Part shown: piece by piece, positions 54,814 to 64,000 of the stretch
How positions within the stretch are numbered: the first letter of the stretch is position 1
Layout of the letters: each line of letters starts with the position of its first letter
DNA from: Gliomastix tumulicola
Taxonomy: Eukaryota > Ascomycota > Sordariomycetes > Hypocreales > Bionectriaceae
Direction of reading: 5' to 3'
Length of the DNA stretch: 64,000 nucleotides
NCBI GenBank assembly: GCA_001599755.1
Contig: BCHX01000002.1
Coordinates: 1,178,001 to 1,242,000 of the forward strand
The notes under the pieces: generated by a model
Seen by the model: the letters and a program-made list of their open reading frames with translations, nothing else
Database searches by the model: none
Told to the model about the DNA's origin: nothing
Program-made: the position numbers and the translations under genes

Positions 54814-56711
54814 ATGAAGTTGTTTTCCGTCTACACAGCCCTTGTGGCTTTCCTGTCTGCCCAGAATGTGGCAGCTGGGTCCTTGACCCCAGGTATGAGA
54901 CCTTTTCCTCTCGTAGCTAGACATCATCTAAAGAAAAGACGGCTGACATGGATCCTGGTGCGTGTTCATAGAGGCACAAAGCCTGTTCGACGCGTCCATG
55001 GCCGTCCAGGATCAGAGATGGGATGACACGTACAAGGTGCTTTGGTACGTTGACAACGGTCCGTTCTCGAACCGTTTCACAGCTTGGTACCTTCCGGGGT
55101 TGTTTCATCGCAACCAGGACGATGATGTGAAACGAGCGACCGACGCTATTGAGCGCCTGTAAGATCGACTCAAGATGGAAAGTTGGATTTCGAATGTTGT
55201 GACTGACAGCGTTCAGGTTGCTGTCCCAGCTGAACGGGGACTTTGACTCTGAGTGGTATGGAACTTTCAAGCTCTCTCCTGATGGTAAGTCTCACTCGCC
55301 CGGAGTATGTCGAGTTCTCCTCGAAATCAATGCTAAATGACTCACGACAGAGCCCAACCCTACCGCCGACTCGCCTCTCTATCCCCCGAGTATCTACGTA
55401 AGTCACCGCTTTGACCTATGTAAACTAGATACCACGCTAACAGGCTACCAGGGCTCTTATGACCCTAACTGGCGGGAGTTTATCGGCATCCAGTTCGTCC
55501 AGATCTTGGCGGAATTCGAGGATAAGATTCCCCGGCGGCTGGTCAAGAAGCTCGAGTACAGCCTCGAGCAGGCAGCCATCGGCGGCATGCGTCGCAACGG
55601 CACGTATCCCGAAAACCTGACCATCGCCTACTCCAACCCGGCCCTCATGCGTGCTCTGCTCGTCGGCTGGATCGGCCACCGCCTGAACAACGCCGAATTT
55701 ATTAGCTTTGCCGAGGACCAGGGCAACAAGATTTACGAGCTCTTCACGAAGAATGGGACGAACACTCTTGGCGAGTACAATGCGCCAAACTACTACGGTA
55801 TCGATGTCTTTGCCCTCGCTGCCAACATCAAGTACGGTGTTGCAGGCGCATCCATGACCAAGAACGCCACGCCTATCCTCAAGGCGCTCCTCAGCGACAT
55901 TGGAGACCATTACAACTCTTACCTGGGCAACATGGTCGGTCCGTATGATCGCGCATACACGCGTGACATGCAGGTGCACAATGCCATTATCCAGTTTGTC
56001 TGGTGGGGGCTCTATGGCTATGACAAGGCTCCTCACCCTCCTCCTTCCGAACTCGATCAGAACTACGATATCTCTCAGGGTGCCGCCTTTGCTCTCGTCA
56101 TAGAGGCAGTCGCGGGTGTGTTGGACAACCAGATCTCGAAGAAGTTGAGCGGTTCTTTCGGCAAGGAGCGCACCCTCCGCAAGGTCATCTATTCCGAGCT
56201 GGATTCTAACACTACCTATCGCGTGGCCACCTCCTGGCTGAGCAAGTATCTCATGATCGGCGGCATGGAGCAGGACGAGACCGAGGACCGCGGGAAGCAA
56301 TTCACACCAGCTACTGTGCACTGGGCCGGCGACCGCAAGCACAAGCCCCATCCGTACAACACCTTCTTCACCCTGTACCCAACGGCAACGACACTCAAGG
56401 CCGTTGCGTCGCCCAACAAGCTGACCATCAGCTACCCGAATACGACCCAACCCGGCGCGAGCTCGTTCCAGTTCCTGCTCTCGGGGATCCCTCCCCCGTG
56501 GAATCTGAATGGAAACGTCATCGATGGCTTCAGCACGCTCCCTTGCCTCCGGGCCAAAGTCAGCGCGCCCGGGCTCGAAGTTCAGCCCACGGTGTACGGA
56601 TCTAGTATCTACAACCACTACTACTACAACATCACCTATGTTGTGCCTGAGACCTTCCCGTCTGGGGACATCCCTACCATTAGCTTCGATTTTAAGTACC
56701 TATGCGGCTGA
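54814..56711 (+). CDS. secreted uncharacterised protein, alpha-barrel-like
   Basis: Exons 54814-54892, 54972-55158, 55217-55284, 55351-55397 and 55452-56711 give 546 residues. A signal peptide (MKLFSVYTALVAFLSAQNVAA) is followed by helical sequence with aromatic-rich motifs: WYVDNGPFSNRFTAWYLPG, DFDSEWYGTF, YDPNWREFIGIQF and, most conserved-looking, LGEYNAPNYYGIDVFALA near residue 240. At least four N-glycosylation sequons are present (NGTYPENLT, KNGTN, KNATP, NTTYR). The C-terminal 120 residues are beta-rich. The NAPNYYGID block and repeated helix pairs recall (alpha/alpha)6-type glycosidase-like folds seen in fungal secreted proteins, but no catalytic pair is identifiable and no enzyme activity is assigned. 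Divergent pairing with a sugar transporter is compatible with a role in carbohydrate use. The first four exons are unusually short. Confidence 0.85.
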
Positions 56712-57632
56712 AACTCAAGTGGGAAGTTGGTTTCTGGCGGAAGCAGGGGATTTGTGGCAATGTCTGGCAATAATAGTAGACAGGCGCGTGGGGAAGGGCA
56801 TTGAGTTGCTTACTGCCACTTTCATTTCTTTTCTTACATAATGTACATAATTAATTATCGATAAGCACGTGGAAAATGGAAAGCAAGATGCGCCGTTCAC
56901 GAAGATTATCTACACTCATGGCGTCGCCCTGGCGAGACCAATCGCTTTGCATACTTGGAAGTTCCTCAAAATATTTGCTTCGTTATCCTTTCTTTGCTGG
57001 TGATTTGAAAATAGTATTTAGATTACAAACGAGTGTGATGGAGAGACTAATGGAGTTGCGTCTTCAATATCAAGGCCAATACGGGGCGGAATACACTAGA
57101 ACGCGATGGCAGCAGAATGGGTCGTCTAGTTGGAATGCATGATCAGTGAGAACAAATAGGCGAACCACATGTAAGCACAGGTTGAGTGTGCCTTGTATGG
57201 CTGCCTTGCAGCAACTAATGCACCTTCCGGGCGGCACTGCCGTCTACAACCAATCAGTTGTGCTGGTATGCTGCGTCGACCCGCTCTGCCTTGGTGACAG
57301 GTCATGCTCTACTGCCTCTGTGGCGGTGCTTGTGACGTGGATTCGTGCTGAAAGTCGTCGGAGGGGAGGCTGACCTGCATGACCCGGGATAAGAAGGAGG
57401 GTGTCCTTTCCTGATTGGACGAATGCATGTGTGCGGAGGCGTTGGCTGAGCATTGTGCAAAAAGAAGCGATTCCCCGCGCTTGTCGCCTTCCTCTCTTTC
57501 GTCCCTTCCATCCACTGCCACCACCACCAGACCGCTTTCATTTAATCCTGGCACAGGCGCAGAGCCCAGCAACGAACCAACATCATACAAAGCTCGCCAT
57601 AGCTGACTTCGCAGATCAACGCTGAAAGCCCG
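56712..57632. other. intergenic, nothing recognised
   Basis: 920 bases between two plus-strand genes. Open frames here are short, in conflicting frames and without features. The last 150 bases are C/A-rich and probably contain the leader of the HeLo-like/ankyrin gene. Confidence 0.5.
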
Positions 57633-60600
57633 ATGGCGGAGGTCTTTGGGGTCGTGGCGAGCGCCATCGCGCTGCTGCACCTGACAGCCAAGGGCGCCCG
57701 CATCCTCCAGAGCATACCTGAGATCGAGAGCGACTTCGAGGAGCTGTGCGAGGAGGTGAGTGATCAGCAGCAGAGTTTCTTCGGCGGAGAAGGGAAGTCA
57801 GTGTGGCTGACATAATGATCGTGTGTCCGACTGTACAGATCCAGGATATCGAGGACTGCGTCAATCACGCCCAATTGACGATTCCCTCGAGCGCTGCCGG
57901 TTTTATCAAGAACAAGATCTCACAAACGGCACGGAGACTACTAAAGATCAATGAGGAACTCAAACAAATAGAGGCAAAGTTGAAGAAGGAGATGGAAGAC
58001 GGGACATTCAAAGTCAGGAAAGCCAGGTGGCTCGTCAAGGCTGACACGATCGGGAAGCTCCTCCAAAAGGCGCGGAACGCTAAACATGACATGTCACATG
58101 CTGTTGACTGGCGGCAACTTGCAATGATGGACCAGATGATGCAAGCCTCCGTGCGGACCGAGCAGTGAGTGTTTGGAAATGCCGTCCCGGGCAGATGGAA
58201 GATGCTAACATCGTTAGAACGACGACTACGATACGGGACTATCTTGTGCTATTTGCGAACAGCGTCCCACCGAGCGATGTGCGGCCGAATGAGCCACGAC
58301 GCGTCGAAGAGCTCCACGACTCCGACTCGGATACAGACGAAGAAGAAGGCCAGGAAGAGGCACATCATAAAGAGGCACCGCCTAGCGACGACACGAACCA
58401 AGAGGGCCAGACAATCGCACACAGAGCCTCCCTCCGGCTCCGGACGGGAGCTAGTACGAGTAGTACCGGAACTCTGGCACAGCGAATGATGCCGAGCTGT
58501 CCCGAGAGCTGCTGCTGTGGCTGTCATACTGGAGGCAGGCGGCGGCGGAACGCAGGCTGGGCTGGCAATCTGCTTGGCTATCTGGGCGTGCAATACGATT
58601 TGCCGTCACGGGATCGAGGGCAGGACAGCAGATGCATATGCGATGGACGCAGGTGGCATCTGGAGTATCGACCTCCTGCATGGCTCGAGGCCAGGGTGTG
58701 GCTGCTTTCAGGGAGCTTCGGAGCGGCAGGACCGATGTATTCGTTGCGCGCTGCGAGGGTGGTCCCGATAGCGGATGTGCTGTGGGCACGCGTGGCACAA
58801 TCAGCTCAAGCGGTACGATATTCGATTACGAATGGACACGTGATATACCCCGACGATCGGGATGAGACAGGGGAAGAGATGGTTGAGGTGAGCCAGGAAC
58901 GCAATAATGAACGTGGTGATGGTCTAATCGATGAGCAGTTCATGGTGAGCAGGAGATCATTCGACACCCTCGAGCTACTCCTAATGGAATGGAAGAATGT
59001 ATTGCCTAGGAAAGGATTGTCCAGGTGAGCATCCACTTCGAAATGGAGGGCGGGCCGAGAAAGCATGAGCTAATTCATGCGCCTAGACGCGCAGCATGGG
59101 AGGCGAATACACAGCTTGAGCTTTCAGGACACAAGCTAGATGAGCGGGAAAAGGAGCTCCTGCAGCAGGTCGTTTCGCACTCGGAAGCGGTCAATGAGCT
59201 GGTTACATCGAGAGTGCACCAAGCAGCGAAGCAGGCACACGGCATGGCAGAGGCACTTGCACAGGATGGATGGGCTCTGGATCTGCTTGACAGCACTTCA
59301 AGAGCGCCCTTGCACTGGGCTGCCAGAAACGGTCATGCCGACGCAGTCCAACACCTGATTGATGCAGGTGCCGATGTCAACATCAAAGACTTAGATGGGT
59401 GGACGCCACTTCATTTTTCTGCATCAAAGAAAAACACGGATTGCGTGCGTCGACTTCTTGACGCCGGTTGTCGTCATGAGTACGACGAGCTGAACGGCGA
59501 AACCCCATTGCATTTGGCTGCCGAGTACGGAGCTGTCGACATCGTCAGGCTGATGCTGAGTCGAGGAGGAAAAGAGGAAGCAAAATGCATGGCAGCAGCT
59601 CCTGCATCCTTGGATGGACGGCTCCCGTTGCATAGCTTGGCTGTTGCAGCTGTTCGAGCCGTGACTCCGGAGGCAATTGAGGAGATTGCAAAGCTGCTGC
59701 TGGATGCGCACCCTGGCGCCATCGATGCCAAGGATAAGCTTGGACGCGCTCCAGTATCGATGGCCATTCTCTACGACAATGTGCCCCTTCTGCGCTGTCT
59801 CGTCCAAGCTGGCGCGTCTTTGACCTTGTTAAGTTCCAGCCGCGGAAATTTGCTGCATATGATCGCCGGTTATGCCTCCTCCGCCATAATCGACTTCTTA
59901 CTTCAGCAATCGATCGCGGGACATCAGTTGCCAATTATTGACCATCGTCTGGAAGACATATCAGGTGACAGCCCATGGGACGAAATTGTCTATTCCATGC
60001 ACGTATCCCCATGGCTCCTCAGTTCCGCGCGACATGCTGGCAGAAGCATTCAGACAGCATTCGCCAAACTGTACCATCGCATCCGCGACACTAACCTCCA
60101 CCATGACATTTCCACTGTGCAAGAAGTTCTTGATGCTTTGGAAGAGGGCGACGTCACTATTACCTACGATAGACTCTATGGTCTTACTAAGCACAAGGCA
60201 GACGGCCACGATGACGGTGGAGCTGCTTGGTATCGCTCGCTTGCGAAGAAGATCGATGTAGGCGAAATAGATGGTGCTGCAGACGGGCTCGAGCAGGACC
60301 TGGAAGATCTCAGAGACGAGCTACGGAGCGACCCCTGGGAGCAACACTCACGTCGCAACTACTTGGCTAGCGAAAGTCAGTGGCTTGAAGTCTTGGACGT
60401 GTCTTTCTGGATCGAACCCGCCGCCGCATTTGGACTTCAAGATGTTCACGAGGGAGACATCGAAGCTGAAGAACAACAGGAACAGCTGTCTCATCACCCT
60501 GGAGGCACAGGCAGATCTCTGAACTACGATCTGATCACTCATATTTTCTCAGACAAGGGCCATCTGTTGTATGATCGCGAGACCACCCAGTTCGACCCTC

Positions 60601-60773
60601 GCGAATTCCTCCAACAGTATGAAAGAGAGTCCGATGATGAGCAATCTGGACTGGACTCTGAAGAAGAATCTAGTTCAGAGGATGGAGAGGAATTTCATCC
60701 CGCTGAGCAGGATTCGGTGTCGACAGACCCAAATCGGCTCGAGAATGACGCTCAGAATCAGCAATCTCGGTAG
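57633..60773 (+). CDS. HeLo-like N-terminal domain with ankyrin repeats
   Basis: Exons 57633-57755, 57839-58164, 58218-59024 and 59087-60773 give 980 residues. The first exon is the classic start of fungal HeLo-like death-effector domains (MAEVFGVVASAIALLHLTAK), continued by IEDCVNHAQLT and a long basic helix. Residues about 170-240 are acidic and disordered. A cysteine cluster (CPESCCCGCH) near 245 with RNAGWAGNLLGYLGV is a degenerate form of the middle module often found before ankyrin repeats in these proteins. Five to six ankyrin repeats lie near 480-720 (APLHWAARNGHADAVQHLI, TPLHFSASKKNTDCVRRLL, TPLHLAAEYGAVDIVRLML, PVSMAILYDNVPLLRCLV). The C-terminal 250 residues are acidic. Such proteins are candidates for membrane-targeting cell-death executors or sensors. 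There is no NACHT or NB-ARC domain between effector and repeats. Confidence 0.88.
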
Positions 60774-61649
60774 GACTGCGCAGAGGCCGACCCCCATGCA
60801 ACACGGGCCCAAGACTGGAGGCTGGACCTCGGTAAAGGCTCATTCCCTACTCATCAATAGCTGTCTACAAGAACCGTAGAAATTTGAACGAGACGGATTG
60901 GAAAAATATTGAACAATCTTTGAGACAGTAAGAGCAACGAAACTGTAGCTAAGGGTGGAAATTCAAATATCTACTGGACGCTTCAACGCAGTCGATCTCA
61001 TTGTGCATGGACGCTAAGTTTCTGTGAGGATTATCCTCTTTTTGGACACCATCAGATTGTCGCGTTGCCCATGACCAACATCCGCTCCCACCACTGCCAC
61101 TCCATAGCTGACTGGTCAACTGCCAGTGAAGGCGACCATGTTACGTTCGTTGAGTGCCCTCTTCCCTTTTTTTGGTGTTAAGGGTAGGTTAGGGGCCCCA
61201 GCAGGCATGCTTATACTTCATCGTGGTTGCTGGGTCTAGTAGCCTCTCAAAGGTGAAGCCAAAACAAGCATTTTCGTCAACGCGCCAAACATGGCACAGG
61301 AGTAAAAACAGATGATTTTGGCTTGGTGGCTTGGTCTCCTCTGCTCGCCCTATGTATCAATCTGTAGATAAAGCAGTTCTAGTAGACGAGAAACGAAACG
61401 CTATCATCAACTATACAATCTTACACCGTGATCAATCATTGACTGGTTCAAATATCTATTCCACATCACCAGACGCAACATTCAAGTCTAACAGCAGCTA
61501 TCGTCTTGAGAGTATACCAAGAGACTTCACCGTAGAAACACCGCAGTGTCATGCCAGCGAGGGCAGCTATCGAAGTTCAGAAAGCTCAGGATATCTATTG
61601 AGGTTCCATAAATTAATGAATTTGTACATACTGCTATCCAAAAGAAAAA
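60774..61649. other. convergent intergenic region
   Basis: 876 bases between stop codons. AT content is higher than in the genes. An open frame of 129 codons at 61331-61720 lies on the plus strand; its start is not ATG, it overlaps the orphan gene and it lacks coding character. Confidence 0.45.
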
Positions 61650-62413
61650 CTATTTCCATCTTTTGCACGCGTACTGCCCATCTCTGTTTGGCCCGGGCCA
61701 CCACCCATCCAAAGGCATAGCGTTGAAAATGGAATTGTGAACAGTTCCGGACCGCTTATCCGCATAATATATTCCATCCCCATAGCCGTCAGTCGCCGTA
61801 ACCTTCACTGTCGTGTCCATGGTAATCCAATTGGGATCGAAGGCTACCGCGTCGTGTCTTGTTTTTGTATACACGCGTAAACATCCATGCCATTCCGCAT
61901 CATTGGGATCGCTGCGTAAACGGTAGATGAGTACTTGTTCCTCCGAGAAGGCTTGCTGTCCTTTATGGCTAGCGGTGCCTCGCCATGGAGATTGAGCCTA
62001 TCCTCCCCTTTGATAAAGTTCTGAGTCGAGAAGTGCAAGCCTTCCAGCATCAGCCGGGGAATGTTTTTCGTCCAAATGATCAGCGTTGCCTTCCAGGCGA
62101 GCTCCTCTTTGCGGTTGCGGAATATCCGTTTGGAGCTGATGCGGCTTTGATGTATCTCTGGCACGAATGTGAACGTAATGTCCGGCCCCAATCGACCACC
62201 TGACAATCTTGCATCCCATTTCGCCACAATCTGTCTGGCTTCGTCATCTGATATACCGTGGTCACCATATGGAGGTGGCTTCGTTTTGGCATCGGTTGAT
62301 GAAGACGTGTGGTCCTCCGGTTCCTTGCAATTGAAGTTGTTGAGGCGTTGCTGGATGTTGAAGGCCGAGGCGAGAGTACCCGCCGCCTTTTCCAACTCTT
62401 TGATGATTGTCAT
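61650..62413 (-). CDS. orphan protein, intron or frameshift near 3' end
   Basis: From ATG at 62413 one frame runs 189 codons to TAG at 61844. A second frame, open from 61874 to 61650, continues with protein-like sequence (DPNWITMDTTVKVTATDGYG, FNAMPLDGWWPGPNRDG). A 77-base intron, 61934-61858 (GTACTC donor, ACAAG acceptor), would join the two in frame as RRNK-HDAVAF and give 228 residues; both signals are weak, so a genuine frameshift is possible. The N-terminal 60 residues include a short amphipathic helix (IIKELEKAAGTLASAF). A central part (ITFTFVPEIHQSRI, WKATLIIWTKNIPRLMLEGL) is beta/helix mixed. No family is recognised. Confidence 0.5.
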
Positions 62414-63115
62414 GTTGTTTGATGGTTGCTTGGGGTGTCTTGACACCGTGATCACGTGAGTCTTGAAATACTGAGGAAGTGAGAATATGAGTTAAGATAA
62501 GTTGTTCGATTGTGGAATGTAGGCTGTTTTTATAATTGTCAGTCCCCTCTTACAGAACCTTCGTCCGCCCATGGCTGAGTTATAATTTTTTCATTGCCTC
62601 CCTCCACTCCAGCCTCGTCCTTTCAAAAAGCGAGATTCATGCCCCAGCCACTTCAGTTGGCGCACCCAGACTCGTCTGTTGTTAATGCTTATGGTTCTTC
62701 AACTTTCAATGGGAAGTTAATTTCTTGTCTGGTCTCAAACATGTGCAATACTTGCATCCGCACTGTGGAGAATCACAAAATCATATGAGTCTCACAGAGG
62801 ATATCCCAGCCAAGTGTAGTTCCATGAAGTTGTGGCGCCACGCCACCGGGAGCGAACAAATTCCCCGTTCCCGTTAGACCTCATAGCAGCAGTGCCATCT
62901 TCATGAGCAAAGCACAGACAGATTTACTAAAATATCTCAAGCAAGAGGGTAGCCAGCGACATTAGTGGCAGTTGCATAGTGCCACGCAACTTATCCTCGA
63001 AAAGGTTCGCAAATAATCAACGCTTTAGGGACAATCACCTCCTCAGGGTCAAACTACCATGTGTATATTATCTCGTATATAAGCAGACGCCAATATGATT
63101 CGTCTATCTCTATGT
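62414..63115. other. intergenic, nothing recognised
   Basis: About 700 bases holding the promoter of the orphan gene (minus) and the 3' flank of the hexokinase-like gene. No long frame or repeat was seen. Confidence 0.5.
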
Positions 63116-64000
63116 CTATCCGCGTAAGGCTGACCATGCAATCAAGGCTGCCCCAACGCCACTTCCTTCCTTGGCCATCCCAATCCTAATCCGTGCCTCT
63201 CCTTCAGGGCCGATCTGCGGAATTTCGCAGAATGCTTGTCGTATGTTAGCTTCGAAGTTGGGAAAGTACTCGAATAGCGACCCATCCACCCCGATATCGA
63301 TCGCGGCCGTTTCGCTGTTCACTTCGTCCACCGAAGCAGAGACTGTGGCCATAGGGCCACACTTTACTGCCGCGGGGTCATGTGATTCCTTTCGGGTATT
63401 CTCGTCTCCCGGTCCAATTGAGCCCTTTGGTGAGTCCCGATATTTCCCTTTTGCTAAGGCCCATCGCACTACACGCACAACGGTCCGCGTGAAGAGTCGA
63501 TAGAGCGGCTTCAAGTAACCCATACACCATGTGGCGTAAGATATGTCTTGATCAAGTTCCTTCTCCTCCTGTTCTCTCGTAAAATGTAACCTCCCTGATC
63601 GAATCACGACACCAGCCATGGCCACTGCGGAGAGTCTCGCAGCCCGACGCCCTATCGCGGCCGCAAGGACTTGAATAGCTCTTGCGTCGTTGTGTGATAC
63701 GTGGCCCGCATGTATGGTCTTCGATATCGCCTCTCTTGCCAAGTCCAACTCGGGGCTGTCATCAGCCACGATGAGAGATAGAAACGAACTATCGATGCTG
63801 GCCGGGATGTATAGGTTGGAAGCCTCGCTGATCTCCATGTCAAAAGAGGCTGATCCAGATTGTATACCGTCCAGCATGACAAGCCGTAATAGCTCGCCCA
63901 AGTACATTCCGGAAACGCGCTTCTCGAAGTGTTGTGACTTGGGATTCACAGAAGAAGCGTCGAGCAAATCGTCGTATCGAGTCGTCGGCAGAACCTCAAG
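63116..64000 (-). CDS. hexokinase-family protein, C-terminal part
   Basis: The frame is open to the window edge, so the N-terminal half lies outside. The visible 294 residues start with LPTTRYDDLLDASSVNPKSQ and contain FEKRVSGMYLGELLRLVML and, near the end, DGSLFEYFPNFEANIRQAF and GMAKEGSGVGAALIAW, the hallmark segments of the large hexokinase lobe; the last forms the adenosine-binding region. An extra segment of about 70 residues between the GVVIRSGRLHF block and VDGSLFEYFP contains KGKYRDSPKG and DENTRKESHDP and is absent from ordinary hexokinases. Insertions of this kind mark the divergent, regulator-type hexokinases of filamentous fungi (HxkC or XprF-like). Whether catalytic residues are kept cannot be judged, because they lie upstream of this window. 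Confidence 0.85.
   Translation of the reverse strand, partial: LEVLPTTRYDDLLDASSVNPKSQHFEKRVSGMYLGELLRLVMLDGIQSGSASFDMEISEASNLYIPASIDSSFLSLIVADDSPELDLAREAISKTIHAGHVSHNDARAIQVLAAAIGRRAARLSAVAMAGVVIRSGRLHFTREQEEKELDQDISYATWCMGYLKPLYRLFTRTVVRVVRWALAKGKYRDSPKGSIGPGDENTRKESHDPAAVKCGPMATVSASVDEVNSETAAIDIGVDGSLFEYFPNFEANIRQAFCEIPQIGPEGEARIRIGMAKEGSGVGAALIAWSALRG

Noticed and set aside
55437..56618. 393-codon minus-strand frame opposite the secreted protein
   Set aside because: Its composition (Val, Arg, Leu, Gly) reflects the complement of the real exon; there is no start context or motif.

Overview
The window looks like a gene-dense stretch of a filamentous ascomycete (Pezizomycotina, most likely Sordariomycetes). 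Genes lie on both strands with no operons. Introns are short (about 50-120 nt) with GTAAGT/GTGAGT-type donors, CTAAC-like branch sites and YAG acceptors. The gene content is typical of that group: HET-domain proteins, a Zn2Cys6 regulator, a HeLo-like/ankyrin protein, a subtilase and sugar and amino-acid permeases. Exon structures were worked out by hand from reading-frame continuity and splice signals. All motif assignments are by eye; no database was searched. The organism is not identified.

Layout. 0.5-5 kb: class II aldolase-like gene, amino-acid permease, and an orphan gene with an internal stop or weak intron. 6-7 kb: uncharacterised gene. 7.6-13.3 kb: a divergent pair, one large protein with a degenerate chymotrypsin-like core carrying Cys at the nucleophile position, and one fungal-specific protein with a C-terminal membrane segment. 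13.4-17 kb: YqjM-like ene-reductase and a SWIM+RING protein. 18.2-25 kb: a PNG1 homologue whose catalytic Cys is Val, a gene-poor stretch of 2.8 kb, then UTP4. 25.5-29 kb: a long HET protein, followed by a 2.3 kb gene-poor gap. 31.3-34.9 kb: secreted subtilase converging on a six-cysteine secreted protein. 35.5-38.2 kb: CorA-like transporter with GMQ in place of GMN. 38.5-45.8 kb: amino-acid permease and PLP aminotransferase transcribed divergently from a repeat-filled promoter, next to a Zn2Cys6 regulator. 46-48.4 kb: second HET protein. 49-51 kb: NYN-like/CCCH zinc-finger protein. 51.9-56.7 kb: sugar transporter and a secreted uncharacterised protein, divergent. 57.6-60.8 kb: HeLo-like domain plus ankyrin repeats. 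61.6-62.4 kb: orphan. 63.1 kb to the end: 3' part of a divergent hexokinase.

How it may work together. The clearest functional unit is 38.5-45.8 kb. Its divergent promoter holds seven exact 21-bp units, each with a CGG triplet at the same position, and the neighbouring regulator belongs to the class that binds CGG half-sites; this suggests a locally regulated amino-acid uptake and transamination module. Two HET genes, the HeLo-like/ankyrin gene and the protease-like/membrane pair give the window an allorecognition or cell-death flavour, though they are not contiguous. A roughly 57-bp dispersed non-coding repeat occurs at five places, including inverted copies on either side of the small secreted protein gene.
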